Below are positions 1-8,091 of a stretch of DNA of 64,000 bases, in pieces. Made by a program: the position numbers and the translations under genes. The number at the start of each line of letters is the position of its first letter. The stretch's first letter is position 1. The notes below the pieces were generated by a model. It searched no databases and had not been told where the DNA came from. It saw only the letters and a list, made by a program, of their open reading frames with translations. This DNA comes from Chloroflexi bacterium TSY (GTDB lineage: Bacteria; Chloroflexota; Anaerolineae; Caldilineales; Caldilineaceae), in contig JAHBNG010000050.1 in the NCBI GenBank assembly GCA_019217005.1, positions 30,233 to 94,232 on the forward strand. Reading direction: 5' to 3'.

Positions 1-20
1 CACAGAAAAGGACCACTTCA

Positions 21-326
21 TTGAAGGGCATTCAAGTTATATTTTTCGTGGCGGCTTTGTGGCTGTTGAGCGGTGCGTTCATGGGCTTTGCGTTGCGCGT
101 CAGTCTCGGTATTGCTGGGGTCGTACCATGCGGGTCGCTTACTATGATGGTGGGGTTACTGTGGTTTCTTTGGTTAACCCGTGATCCACGTGAAGCAGAG
201 GTGCTGTATGGAGAAAGAGAGCGCGGAGATGATGAACCGTCGTCAGCCGCTGGATTGCTGGCTATCCCGGTTGCCCTGATAATTGGAGCGTTGAGCTTGC
301 TGTTGTTTGCGCCCTTCACGCAATAG
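21..326 (+). CDS. small integral membrane protein, unknown
   Basis: A 101-residue protein of unknown function. Three hydrophobic stretches are visible (about residues 5-28, 35-50 and 76-97), with a charged loop (RDPREAEVLYGERERGDDE) between the second and third. The TTG start has an AAAAGGA ribosome-binding site 8-9 bases upstream. The frame is also open to the left edge, so a longer N terminus cannot be excluded. Its 3' end overlaps the convergent membrane-protein gene by 84 bases, which is unusual, and one of the two could be spurious. No family recognised. Confidence 0.5.
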   Translation: MKGIQVIFFVAALWLLSGAFMGFALRVSLGIAGVVPCGSLTMMVGLLWFLWLTRDPREAEVLYGERERGDDEPSSAAGLLAIPVALIIGALSLLLFAPFTQ

Positions 327-686
327 CTTGATGATAAAAGGAACCATATAGGTTGACAGAGTTGCATACCCGACCAACCCCATGCCCACGACGTAAAGCG
401 CCTGATGCCAGAGCGGAGCGATAAAAGGGTAAACGGACAGATCCCCGCCAAAGTCAGTGCCTCTCGCTGTGTAGATCCAGAGAAAGCAAAGAATTAGCCC
501 GGGCACGCCCAACACAATCGGCGGGAACATGAGAATAAACGCGTGTTCATGCGGCGTCCGTTCTTCGAGAGAACGGATTTTGTTGGAGCCGAGTTTATAG
601 GAGCAAGGCTTACCCAGTATCCGATAGGCCAGGGCGTACAACAAGATCTGTGGCGTAAAGAAGTAACCCTCGAGTTTGGCAAACAT
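243..686 (-). CDS. three-TM membrane protein, unknown
   Basis: A 147-residue protein with hydrophobic segments near residues 10-24, 50-72 and 88-118 and a Gln-rich hydrophilic tail (GRKQQQAQRSNYQGNRDSQQSSG). The ATG lies 7 bases after a TATACT -10 hexamer and has no Shine-Dalgarno, so the mRNA is probably leaderless. The gene overlaps the convergent small membrane protein at its 3' end. Family not recognised. The promoter spacing and membrane-protein composition support a real gene. Confidence 0.55.
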   Translation of the reverse strand: MFAKLEGYFFTPQILLYALAYRILGKPCSYKLGSNKIRSLEERTPHEHAFILMFPPIVLGVPGLILCFLWIYTARGTDFGGDLSVYPFIAPLWHQALYVVGMGLVGYATLSTYMVPFIIKLLREGRKQQQAQRSNYQGNRDSQQSSG

Positions 687-693
687 ACCAACC

Positions 694-723
694 AGTATAG
701 CATGATTTGGCTAGAGGGGACAA
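694..723 (-). promoter_or_regulatory. putative leaderless promoter of the 147-aa membrane protein
   Basis: On the minus strand TTGTCC (723-718) is followed after 18 bases by TATACT (699-694), and the ATG begins 7 bases later at 686. That spacing puts the transcription start at or next to the start codon. Confidence 0.45.
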
Positions 724-870
724 CCATATCACTGAATCACAAAAGATGATCGCCGCTGATTCAGACGTAGCCTCGACGATGCGCGTCACTTCGACTTCTC
801 GGACTTCGCCCGAGGTACAGGCCATCAATCGAAAAAATAGAGTAGAGGACATACAGGCTGATTCAAAGGA

Positions 871-899
871 TTGACTTTTGTGGTTGAACATGGTAGCAT
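871..899 (+). promoter_or_regulatory. promoter of the first Phd/YefM module
   Basis: TTGACT (871-876), a 17-base spacer and TAGCAT (894-899) lie 41 bases before the antitoxin ATG. A TTG start that would place translation at 871 falls inside this -35 box, which argues for the downstream ATG. Confidence 0.6.
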
Positions 900-939
900 T
901 TACATTACATTAAACGCTACTCACAGGAGGAGTCAGTAT

Positions 940-1215
940 ATGCGAAAAACGATGCCGACAATGCCAGTTAGTGAATTGAGAAAACGTCAATCTGAAGTGA
1001 TTGCAGCGATTGAGACAGAGCCTTATCTGCTGACCCACAAGGGGCACGGTGCCGGTGTTCTGGTATCTGTCAAGGAGTGGGACGCTATCGCGCAAGAGAT
1101 GGACGAGTTGCGAAAAGCGGTCGCAATGCTCAGGAACGCCTTGGCGGTCGAACGCAAAGGGCAGAAGGTCCATAAGCTAACCGACATGATAGAGGCTGCG
1201 AGAATGCCAGCATGA
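940..1215 (+). CDS. type II antitoxin, Phd/YefM family
   Basis: A 91-residue antitoxin of the Phd/YefM fold. The N-terminal DNA-binding half shows the family pattern (VSELRKRQSEVIAAIETEP, then YLLTHKGHGAGVLVSVKEWDAI) and is followed by a helical toxin-binding tail. The ATG at 940 is chosen because AGGAGG sits 9 bases upstream (925-930). The stop overlaps the next ATG in an ATGA, so the partner is translationally coupled. Antitoxins of this family repress their own operon; no clear operator palindrome was picked out here. Confidence 0.85.
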   Translation: MRKTMPTMPVSELRKRQSEVIAAIETEPYLLTHKGHGAGVLVSVKEWDAIAQEMDELRKAVAMLRNALAVERKGQKVHKLTDMIEAARMPA

Positions 1216-1463
1216 TCTACTGGGAATGGGAAATTCCAGATGTCTATAAGGAGTACATTGACGAATTGATCAAGCAGGAAGGTCTTACGCTTGTAGATAA
1301 TCTTCTGGAGATTACTGAGCTAGAAGACGGCGTTCCACGCGAAGGGGCGACACAGACGATATTGGATGTTTATATCTGGGAGACAGCGGGGCACAAAGTA
1401 TTATATGAGCGGATCGTTGATGCGAGAATTTTGTATTTAGTCTCAATAGAACGAATAAGGTGA
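1212..1463 (+). CDS. probable toxin partner of the Phd antitoxin
   Basis: An 83-residue protein, coupled to the antitoxin by an ATGA overlap. It is acidic at the N terminus and ends in a strand-rich segment (HKVLYERIVDARILYLVSIERI) resembling the last strands of RelE/ParE toxins (inference). No catalytic residues can be assigned. It resembles the partner of the second module in size and in its opening (IYW versus KYW), which suggests a small divergent toxin family. The toxin role comes mainly from position. Confidence 0.6.
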   Translation: MIYWEWEIPDVYKEYIDELIKQEGLTLVDNLLEITELEDGVPREGATQTILDVYIWETAGHKVLYERIVDARILYLVSIERIR

Positions 1464-1554
1464 TGCTTAAATAGATTGACCTGAAAATTGATATTTGAAC
1501 GAAGAATAAGGTTCGTGGTTCTTTTGGATCTCCAATGGTTAACACAACCGTCAC

Positions 1555-1584
1555 TTGACAGCCTCGCTGTAACTACGATAGAGT
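1555..1584 (+). promoter_or_regulatory. promoter of the second Phd/YefM module
   Basis: A perfect TTGACA (1555-1560) is followed after 18 bases by TAGAGT (1579-1584). The antitoxin ATG lies 46 bases downstream. Confidence 0.5.
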
Positions 1585-1629
1585 TGTAAGAAATGACAGG
1601 TTCGAACCGTTCGTAAAAAAGGAGCGTAA

Positions 1630-1914
1630 ATGAACATCATATCGCTGAATAGCAATGAGGCCCGCACCAATTGGCGTGAGATAATCGACAGGGCCCAATA
1701 TCAGGACCAAATTTACAGCGTGGAGAAGTATGGCAAATCAGCTGTGTTTGTGATCTCTGCGGACCGTTGGAACGCCATGCAGCAAGCGCTGGCCAATTAT
1801 CAGTGGGCTTTGGAGCGAGAGCGTAGTGGCAAGAAGGGCAAAGACATAGACGAACTCGTGGCAACGGAAGAGGTAGGCACAGGTGAAATATTGGAAGCTG
1901 TTCATCCCTCATAG
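1630..1914 (+). CDS. type II antitoxin, Phd/YefM family (second module)
   Basis: A 94-residue antitoxin starting MNIISLNSNEARTNWREIID, the classic Phd/YefM opening, with the core SVEKYGKSAVFVISADRWNAM and a charged helical C terminus. GGAG lies 6 bases before the ATG. The last 32 bases overlap the partner gene in another frame. It is a distant paralogue of the first module's antitoxin. Two such modules in tandem usually mark accessory DNA. Confidence 0.85.
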   Translation: MNIISLNSNEARTNWREIIDRAQYQDQIYSVEKYGKSAVFVISADRWNAMQQALANYQWALERERSGKKGKDIDELVATEEVGTGEILEAVHPS

Positions 1915-2134
1915 TGCCGATCAGGACACGGTTGTCTTTTTCATCACACGCAAACATCCTTTGGCTGCCAAAATCCTGGGCCTGCAAGAGATTGAGTCTG
2001 GCATTGCACCGGGCGCACTGGAAGTCTATCCCAATCTCTATCACTGGGATGAAGACGGTTACCACATCGAATATCAGCTGATCCACGAACATAACGAGAT
2101 TCTGATCGACGTGATCAGAAAAATCGAGGACTAA
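1883..2134 (+). CDS. probable toxin partner, ParE/RelE-like
   Basis: An 83-residue protein with a GTG start preceded by a purine-rich GGAAGAGG and overlapping the antitoxin by 32 bases. The C-terminal strand pattern (GYHIEYQLIHEHNEILIDVIRKI) resembles the terminal hairpin of ParE/RelE toxins. The N terminus (KYWKLFIPHSADQDTVVFFITRKH) is atypical for that family. The function is inferred from the pairing. Confidence 0.55.
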   Translation: MKYWKLFIPHSADQDTVVFFITRKHPLAAKILGLQEIESGIAPGALEVYPNLYHWDEDGYHIEYQLIHEHNEILIDVIRKIED

Positions 2135-2324
2135 GGTCCGTTTGCCTAAAACCGAAAAATGTGTTTGAATAGAAACAATTGCATATAGATCAACGCCCCT
2201 GGCCGGTGGTGGAACACCAACCAGAGGCTGACCAACCGGTGCGACAACCACCGGCAGGCTAAGAGGATTTTATCACGCGCGTTGTACCTTTTGTGATATT
2301 TTTCCTCCTACGAACTGCACAGAT

Positions 2325-2358
2325 GCCGCACACGGTTGAACCGTTGGGCGGCTTTTTT
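2325..2358 (+). terminator. rho-independent terminator
   Basis: A GCCGC/GCGGC outer stem with an inner CGGTT/AACCG stem is followed by six T. It lies about 190 bases downstream of the second toxin-antitoxin module. Confidence 0.6.
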
Positions 2359-2616
2359 GATCCACGGAGGGGCACGAAGAAGAAAAAGCACAAGCAAAGA
2401 AAAACGTGGCTCTTTTGGAATTCAGGTGGTAGACAGACAATGTCCCCGGCATGAGATCCGGTTGAACCAAAAACGTTTCTTTGTATGATTTTAGAGTTGG
2501 CCTTGAAAGGGGGTGGGGCCTATCGAATAGCACGACAACTGAATCGTTCATCTTCCCGATGTGACAATCGAGGTCAGATTGTTCAACCATCGATTGTCCA
2601 TCTCTGGTCGATGAGT

Positions 2617-2704
2617 TTAGAACTTATCCAAAAAGTGGTTGTGAGTCCAACGAGCTTCTTGAGCAAGAAGAGAGCGTCACAGAACTTTTCGGGTAAACAT
2701 TGAG
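2617..2704. repeat. MITE family A, copy 1 (degenerate)
   Basis: An 88-bp inverted-repeat element. It shares the core TATCCAAAAAGTGGTTGTGA and the right arm CACAGAACTTTTCGGGTAA with copies at 19276, 31333, 43584 and 59425. The left TTAG flank is present, but the right flank is TTGAG, so this is the most diverged copy. Confidence 0.75.
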
Positions 2705-2996
2705 TCGATTTTCTCGATATCCAGTGGCTCTGGCCGGTGTTGCAACCACCGACCAGAGCAAAAACCTGCGCCGTGAACGCTTTGAACCAAGCACGGCACA
2801 GGCGGTGCTATTCTACTCTGTTTGCGCCGCTCTGTGCCACTTTGCACGGGCGGCGCTTTCTATTTCCAGCCGCAATCCCCTTCGCTCCTCTGCGTTGAGT
2901 CTGATTCGCGGTGGTCGATTTGACGTCCAACTGTCGCTGAAACCATTCGTTCGTTTCCGTCGAGGAGCGGGGATTGCTCGATTCAAGGAGAAGACC

Positions 2997-3377
2997 ATGT
3001 TGAATAACAGAGAAGAACGCATCCAGGAACTTGTGGAATTTGCCCAGGAGGAGGGGATTGAGCTTGCCCTCTCACCGGGCCAGATCGTTGACCGAGAGGT
3101 CGCGGGATTTGTTGTCGATCTGGAAACGGGTGCAGTCGTTGGGCGTGACACCGACCCGGCGCCGTTCCCCACAGTCCAGGGTCTGGCCCATGCTGCGGCC
3201 AATCATCTGCAAGAAGTACCGCATGAGAGTGTCTCGCATGAGAGTAGAGAGATTGGCGTGATCACCTTCTTCGGCGATGGCGATCCGGAAGAATTGTTGC
3301 ACGTGCCGGCACTGAAGATCACGAGGGGCAGTGGCCAGGGAGCAGAATCATTTCTCTTGGTCGCAGATGGGTCATAA
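2997..3377 (+). CDS. hypothetical protein, 126 aa
   Basis: An acidic 126-residue soluble protein of unknown family. The ATG at 2997 has AAGGAG 5-6 bases upstream, and homology-like composition starts there; the open frame further upstream looks non-coding. It has no signal peptide or membrane segment. The gene ends two bases before the next ATG, so it is probably co-transcribed with the membrane protein at 3380. Confidence 0.65.
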   Translation: MLNNREERIQELVEFAQEEGIELALSPGQIVDREVAGFVVDLETGAVVGRDTDPAPFPTVQGLAHAAANHLQEVPHESVSHESREIGVITFFGDGDPEELLHVPALKITRGSGQGAESFLLVADGS

Positions 3378-3379
3378 CC

Positions 3380-4531
3380 ATGTCTATGGATTGGCCTCAG
3401 TTGGATCTGCCAAAGAAAGCTCAGTCCCAGACGGCCAAGTCTGGGACTAGGGCTGGCTATGTATCTTCCAAACCAGAGTCCAATGCGCTCGCCACCCGAT
3501 CTGTACCCAAAGTAGAGATCATCGAGCCACAGCCTTCTGAGCCGCCAAAGACGGTAGACACCAGCAAGGTGCTGCCCAACCTCTATGACGGCACGCATAG
3601 CCAACGCGTGATCCACAGCGAGGAGTATAGCCGGCGCACCCAGGCGTTTGTGATTCGCTTCTGGCATCTGCTGGCCGTGTTAGCGCTCTTGGCCACAGCG
3701 CTGAGCAAGGTGGCAGGGTGGAATGCAGCCCAGGGCGTGGCCATCTTTGGCACGTTGGCCGTTGGCGGGTGGCTGGTTCTGCACTGGCTGGAACATCTGC
3801 ACAGCGCCGAAGGCATCGAGCGCCACCGCATCAGCCAAGGCTCCCGCGTCATGCGCGAACAGATCCGCACTGACCGGGCCGTGCGCCTGGCCCAGATCGC
3901 CGCTGAGCAGCAACAGAGAAGCGCTCAAGCTCATTTCAACGCGGTTATGCGGCAAGAGCACCAGCGAGCGATTGTGGAGCAGGTCGAGCGTCACAGCAGG
4001 CCCCAGAGCGATCGCAACCGATTGGCCAACCATGTGTCAGCGGAACTGAGTCGGCCAATCTCCCAACCACCAATGCAGCCTCTTGCGCAAGCAACGTCAG
4101 CAGCTGCACCAACCAGCTCACAGCCACCAACGACAGACAACGTACGTCAATGGTCGCCGGAGGATCTAGAGATTCCAGACTTTCTCCTGGCCCCCGACAG
4201 CGAGCAACAGGCATATTTGGACACGGTTCGGGCGCAGATGCTGGAATTTATCGCCTCGCTCTATGAGAAAGACGACAAAGCCAGCTATCTGCGCATCAAG
4301 GAGAATGGCTTGCTCAAGAAAGGCGTGCGAGCACCATGGACGGACAAGGGCAGCATGTCCAATGGCGAGAAACGCCAGGCCAAAGAACTGCTCGACAAGA
4401 TCGCCCAATACCGTTGGCTCATGCGCTATCGCACGCAGAACAAGACCTGGCAGCTCAACATCAAAGGCTATCCAACCGTACAAGCGGCAATCGAAATTCT
4501 GGACCAGTATGACACACTTGCCACTGATTAA
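3380..4531 (+). CDS. two-TM protein with coiled coil and C-terminal winged-helix-like domain
   Basis: A 383-residue protein of unknown function. A Pro/Ser-rich N terminus is followed by two hydrophobic segments (about residues 94-113 and 118-138), a long Gln/Arg-rich helical stretch (about 145-215), a low-complexity linker and a conserved-looking C-terminal domain (about 270-380, KENGLLKKGVRAPWTDKG). The stop codon is formed at the junction with the IS5-type element: TA is target sequence and the last A belongs to the element. Before insertion the stop would have been TAG, so the protein is unchanged. It may belong to a conjugative or plasmid-derived block, but that is only context. Confidence 0.65.
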   Translation: MSMDWPQLDLPKKAQSQTAKSGTRAGYVSSKPESNALATRSVPKVEIIEPQPSEPPKTVDTSKVLPNLYDGTHSQRVIHSEEYSRRTQAFVIRFWHLLAVLALLATALSKVAGWNAAQGVAIFGTLAVGGWLVLHWLEHLHSAEGIERHRISQGSRVMREQIRTDRAVRLAQIAAEQQQRSAQAHFNAVMRQEHQRAIVEQVERHSRPQSDRNRLANHVSAELSRPISQPPMQPLAQATSAAAPTSSQPPTTDNVRQWSPEDLEIPDFLLAPDSEQQAYLDTVRAQMLEFIASLYEKDDKASYLRIKENGLLKKGVRAPWTDKGSMSNGEKRQAKELLDKIAQYRWLMRYRTQNKTWQLNIKGYPTVQAAIEILDQYDTLATD

Positions 4532-4618
4532 GAAGGTGTATTAAAAGATCTGAAAAGGAATGAGACTTCCAGACAGGCTAAGTAAAATAAACTCCTCAAA
4601 CGAAAAAAAACAGCTACG

Positions 4619-4706
4619 GCAAAAGTCGGGTACAAAAAATGACCATAAGGGGTGAAATCCTAGAGCAGCCCTCTGTTTGCATGAAAAATTTGTACCCGAC
4701 TTTTGC
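4619..4706. repeat. 88-bp perfect inverted repeat inside the IS5 left end
   Basis: The arms GCAAAAGTCGGGTACAAA (4619-4636) and their exact complement (4689-4706) enclose 52 bases. It sits upstream of the transposase start, so it may be a nested miniature element or a hairpin controlling transposase expression. Confidence 0.7.
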
Positions 4707-4739
4707 TGCTACTGAAAAAAAGAAGAATGAGGAGAGAAA

Positions 4740-5546
4740 ATGAGTCGAGAAGCCTACAGTACAGATATGAACGAGATAGAGTGGCAGATAATAGAGCCAC
4801 TGATTCCACCAGCCAAGACGGGTGGACGTCCCCGAGACGTCGATATGCGAGAGGTGATTAATGGCATCTTCTATGTGCTGCGAGGGGGCAACGCCTGGCG
4901 CATGATACCACACGACCTGCCGCCCTGGTCGACGGTCTATGGCTACTTCAACCGCTGGAGCAAGGCAGGCATCTGGGAAAAGATGAATGATGCCTTGCGG
5001 GAAGCGGTCCGCATCCTGGCTGGACGAGAAACCGAACCGAGTGCTGCCATCCTGGATAGCCAAAGTGTCAAAACGACTTCGGTTGCGGGTGAACGAGGCT
5101 ATGACAGCGCCAAGAAGGTCACCGGACGCAAGCGTCACATTCTGGTTGACGTCATGGGCTTGCTCCTCCTTGTTCATGTCCACAAAGCTAGCATTCAAGA
5201 GCGAGATGGAGCCAAATCTCTCCTGAAGCGTCTCAAGCAGAAGGGCTTCCAACAACTCGCTCTCATCTGGGCCGATGGCGGTTACTCCGGTCAACCCATG
5301 ATCGACTGGGTCTTCAACCTTGCTGGTTGGCTTTTCCAAGTCGTCACGCGTTCTGATGACGCTCAAGGCTTTGTCCTCTTGCCCCGTCGATGGGTCGTTG
5401 AGCGCACCTTTGCTTGGCTCGGCAACTATCGGCGGCTTAGCAAGGACTATGAAGTCTTGCCTCGCAACAGCGAAGCCATGATTTATGCCGCTATGGTCCA
5501 TATCATGCTCCGTCGCCTCAGCAACGACCCGGCTCTCGCTCTTTAA
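4740..5546 (+). CDS. IS5-family transposase
   Basis: A 268-residue DDE transposase of the IS5 group. The N-terminal DUF4096-like part (WQIIEPLIPPAKTGGRPR...GNAWRMIPHDLPPWSTVYGYF) precedes the RNase H-like catalytic core. The first Asp is in AAILDSQSVKT, the second in LIWADGGYSG, and the Glu in RRWVVERTFAWLGNYRRL. The ATG follows GAGGAG with good spacing. Length is normal for the family and no frameshift is seen, so the element may be active. Confidence 0.93.
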   Translation: MSREAYSTDMNEIEWQIIEPLIPPAKTGGRPRDVDMREVINGIFYVLRGGNAWRMIPHDLPPWSTVYGYFNRWSKAGIWEKMNDALREAVRILAGRETEPSAAILDSQSVKTTSVAGERGYDSAKKVTGRKRHILVDVMGLLLLVHVHKASIQERDGAKSLLKRLKQKGFQQLALIWADGGYSGQPMIDWVFNLAGWLFQVVTRSDDAQGFVLLPRRWVVERTFAWLGNYRRLSKDYEVLPRNSEAMIYAAMVHIMLRRLSNDPALAL

Positions 5547-5581
5547 TTCTCTTGCCCAATACTTTTAAAACACCTTCTTAG

Positions 5582-7079
5582 CTCGACTTTGTACAATTTG
5601 GGCACATTAAAAAGTTAATAAAGAAGGAACAAAAGGGAAGCTGATGTAAGATAGGAGTGAGAAAACAACTATCAAAGAGAGGAGAGCCCAATGTTCCTTC
5701 CAGCAGAAATAATCCCGTTGTTCGAGAGCTTTCGCCCAGTCTTCACAGAACCGACGTACCAAAAGGCACTGGTCTTGGTGATAGGGACGGTGTTAACGAA
5801 GGGAAGACGAACGGTGACAGCGGCGTTGAGAGTGATGGGATTGGAGCAAGAGGGAGACTGGTCCAAGTATCACCATGTGCTGAATCGAGCGAAGTGGGAT
5901 GGATTGATGTTGAGCTATATCTTACTGCACTTGATTGTGGATACGTTTGTGGTCATGGGAGCGCCAGTCGAGATAACGGTAGACGAGACGCTAGAAAGGC
6001 GCTGGGGTCCCAAGATCAGCAAACGAGGACACTGGCGAGATAGCCTGGCGTCAGGCCGGAAGATGAGCGTAAGCACGAGCGGATTGCGGTGGCTGGTCTT
6101 CTGTGTGGTGGTCAAGTTGCCGTGGAGTGACCTCTACTGGTCAATGCCCTTTCTGAGCGTCTTACTCACAACACCGAAAGTCAGCGAAACGCTCAACCAG
6201 CGCCACCGAACAGTGGCGAAACGAACCATGCAGGTGGTGGCCTGGCTGCGTCGAGCTTTGCCAGGTCGAGAAATCAAGCTCATCGGCGATGGGGCTTACA
6301 GTGTGATCGAGTTGGGCTTGTGCTGTCAATCCCAAGGAGTCACCTTGATTGCGCCTCTGCGCCTGGATGCGCGTCTCTTTGACTATCCACCCTCCCGTTT
6401 GAAACCTGACGGCACAAAACGACCTGGTCGTCCTCCTGTCGTTGGGCAGCGACTGCCCAAGCTGGAAGATGTTGCCCTCTTCAAAACCACCTGTTGGCAC
6501 CGCTGCCGCATTGACTGGTATGGGGGAGAATCTGAAGTCGTCGACTGGGCCACTGGTATTGCCTTTTGGTACTCTACCGGCACAACTCCGCTCCTTCTGC
6601 GCTGGGTTTTAGTCCGCGATCCCAAAGGCCAAGCTGAGACCGTCGCTTACTTCTCCACCGATATTCATCAGGCTGCCCCCCACATCATCGCTGATTTCGT
6701 CAAACGTTGGTCCATTGAAGTCTCTTTCGAGGAAGCCAGAGCTCACCTCGGTGTCGAAACTCAGCGCCAGTGGAGTGACTTGGCCATTGAGAGGACTACT
6801 CCTGCTCTCTTTGGTCTTTTCAGCCTTGTCATCTTGATGGCTCATGCCTTCTCTCCTGATGGCTCTATCCCTTTGCCTCAAGCTGCTTGGTATCACAAGA
6901 CTCACGCCACCTTCCATGACCTCCTCTCTCTGGTTCGCCGCCGCTTATGGTGCCATTTCCTTTTCCAGACATCTCACTTTTCACCTGATCTTCGTTTATT
7001 CTCTCCCTCTCAGGTGAACACCTTACTTTCTGCTGTCTGTTATTAACTTTTTATGGTGCTTAAAACTTACAAAGTCTAG
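5582..7079 (+). mobile_element. DDE-type insertion sequence, about 1.5 kb
   Basis: Imperfect terminal repeats of about 40 bp match at roughly 32 positions: left CTCGACTTTGTA...GCACATTAAAAAGTTAATAA, right (complement) CTAGACTTTGTA...GCACCATAAAAAGTTAATAA. TTAG flanks the left and CTAA the right, both of the YTAR type but not a direct duplication. The IS5-type element inserted directly beside its left end. Confidence 0.75.
5691..7046 (+). CDS. DDE transposase (DDE_5/IS701-related)
   Basis: A 451-residue transposase. Catalytic-core landmarks are EITVDETLERRWGPKISKRGHWRD (first Asp), EIKLIGDGAYSVIEL (second Asp) and RWSIEVSFEEARAHLGVETQRQW (Glu). The GRPP-containing linker before a strand-rich region is typical of DDE_5-type superfamily endonucleases. 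AGAGGAGAG lies just upstream of the ATG. The frame is intact and reaches the right inverted repeat. Exact family placement (IS701 versus a neighbouring group) is uncertain. Confidence 0.85.
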   Translation: MFLPAEIIPLFESFRPVFTEPTYQKALVLVIGTVLTKGRRTVTAALRVMGLEQEGDWSKYHHVLNRAKWDGLMLSYILLHLIVDTFVVMGAPVEITVDETLERRWGPKISKRGHWRDSLASGRKMSVSTSGLRWLVFCVVVKLPWSDLYWSMPFLSVLLTTPKVSETLNQRHRTVAKRTMQVVAWLRRALPGREIKLIGDGAYSVIELGLCCQSQGVTLIAPLRLDARLFDYPPSRLKPDGTKRPGRPPVVGQRLPKLEDVALFKTTCWHRCRIDWYGGESEVVDWATGIAFWYSTGTTPLLLRWVLVRDPKGQAETVAYFSTDIHQAAPHIIADFVKRWSIEVSFEEARAHLGVETQRQWSDLAIERTTPALFGLFSLVILMAHAFSPDGSIPLPQAAWYHKTHATFHDLLSLVRRRLWCHFLFQTSHFSPDLRLFSPSQVNTLLSAVCY

Positions 7080-7344
7080 CTAAGGAACGGATTGAGCGGA
7101 TTAGGCAACAGATTAAGCGGATGGGTCAGCGGATGCAAGGCGGATGTTGCTGCACACGCGACTGATTTGCGCGGATAAAATCTTGCGACCCAATCGGTTC
7201 GTCTACTGGTACCACGCAACACGCATGACGCACGCCATCGCGACGTACATACTGACGTCCCATCTGACGTCCCTGACGTACGTACGTTCAGAGAGAACAG
7301 AGCAAAATTCAGGTCAATGGCTCAAAGAGTCCAGTAGGGGGAAG

Positions 7345-7575
7345 ATGAACCAAAAACGGTGGGGCATCCACATCAAAACACGTTCTGTGCGCATGTTTCG
7401 GCAATTTACGGATGAAGAGATGTGCGTTCACATAGAAGAGTTGCCAGCGCTCATTCAAGAACTGGCGTCGGCCTATGCTGCAGCCAGCGGTGATCACTTG
7501 ATCATACTAGCGTCGCAAGGATGCAGGATGGATCACGATTTGGAATGGGTACCCAAGTCGGAGAAAGACTCATAA
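7345..7575 (+). CDS. hypothetical protein, 76 aa
   Basis: A small acidic protein (MNQKRWGIHIKTRSVRMFRQ...). The ATG at 7345 is chosen because AGGGGGAAG lies directly upstream; the same frame continues upstream through repetitive-looking DNA that does not read as protein. No recognised domain or membrane segment. It lies just right of the DDE-type element in the accessory block. Confidence 0.5.
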   Translation: MNQKRWGIHIKTRSVRMFRQFTDEEMCVHIEELPALIQELASAYAAASGDHLIILASQGCRMDHDLEWVPKSEKDS

Positions 7576-8091
7576 ACAACATCATTGAGCGATTGTGAAT
7601 GGACACGGATTGACGCAGATAAACGCGGATTTTTTTGTCGAGGGAAGCAGCTTGCCCCAGGATAACGATGTTTGGTGCTTAAAATCCGTTTGTGAAACGG
7701 TCGCTGTTGGCATGCGTGTTTCACAAACATTTGATCGATTCGCGCGCACAACTCAATGATTCTGTCCATTGGGCGTACCACAGGATTGGCATTACAGGTT
7801 AACTGTGCTACAATCCAGTTGACCAATAACAAAAGCGCCCTGGATGGCCTGGTAACCTAAAGAGCGCTTCTGTCAAAATAACTGTTGTGTTCATTACTTG
7901 ACACCAGCATCATTCTGGTGTCAAGTAATGAACACAACAGTTATTTAACGACAAAGCACACGGGCGACTAGATTGGTTGCCGTGCGCTTTTATTATAACA
8001 AATACCCAATCAACAAACGAACCCATGAAAAGAAAGCCCGCCTGCTGCCAACAGGCGGGAATGGGTCACCATTTGCCGAAAGGATATACCC
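7576..8091. other. intergenic region with a large palindrome
   Basis: No gene seen. The main feature is the 71-bp palindrome at 7876-7946. AGAGCGCTT just before it and repeated AAAAGCGC/GCGCTTTT words on either side add further dyad symmetry upstream of the winged-helix gene. Confidence 0.55.
7876..7946. repeat. perfect palindrome, 32-bp arms, 7-base loop
   Basis: Bases 7876-7907 are exactly complementary to 7915-7946, with loop CATCATT. There is no T-run after either arm, so it is not a typical terminator. It could be an origin-proximal cruciform, a recombination site or a paired operator. Confidence 0.85.

Larger units (their letters stand above)
2135..2996. other. non-coding stretch with terminator, hairpins and a MITE
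   Basis: No convincing gene. It holds a rho-independent terminator (2325-2358), a family-A MITE (2617-2704) and two related small palindromes built on TGGCCGGTG...CACCxACCAG (around 2195-2226 and 2727-2759). Confidence 0.6.
4531..5578 (+). mobile_element. IS5-family insertion sequence, 1048 bp
   Basis: Imperfect terminal inverted repeats (AGAAGGTGTATTAAAAG at the left; its complement with one change at the right) are flanked by TA on both sides (4529-4530 and 5579-5580). One transposase gene occupies 4740-5546. The non-coding left end contains an 18-bp inverted repeat (4619-4706). Confidence 0.8.

Noticed and set aside
871..939. Longer N terminus for the first Phd antitoxin
   Set aside because: The TTG lies within the -35 box and AGGAGG is positioned for the ATG at 940.
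4614..5501. 295-aa open frame on the minus strand
   Set aside because: Shadow of the IS5 transposase; the plus-strand frame has clear DDE motifs.
7082..7165. Open stretch KERIERIRQQIKRMGQRMQ right of the DDE-type element, as a displaced 3' end of the 3380 gene
   Set aside because: The 3380 frame would end at TAG or TAA at the junction whichever flank is original, so no natural fusion in frame exists.
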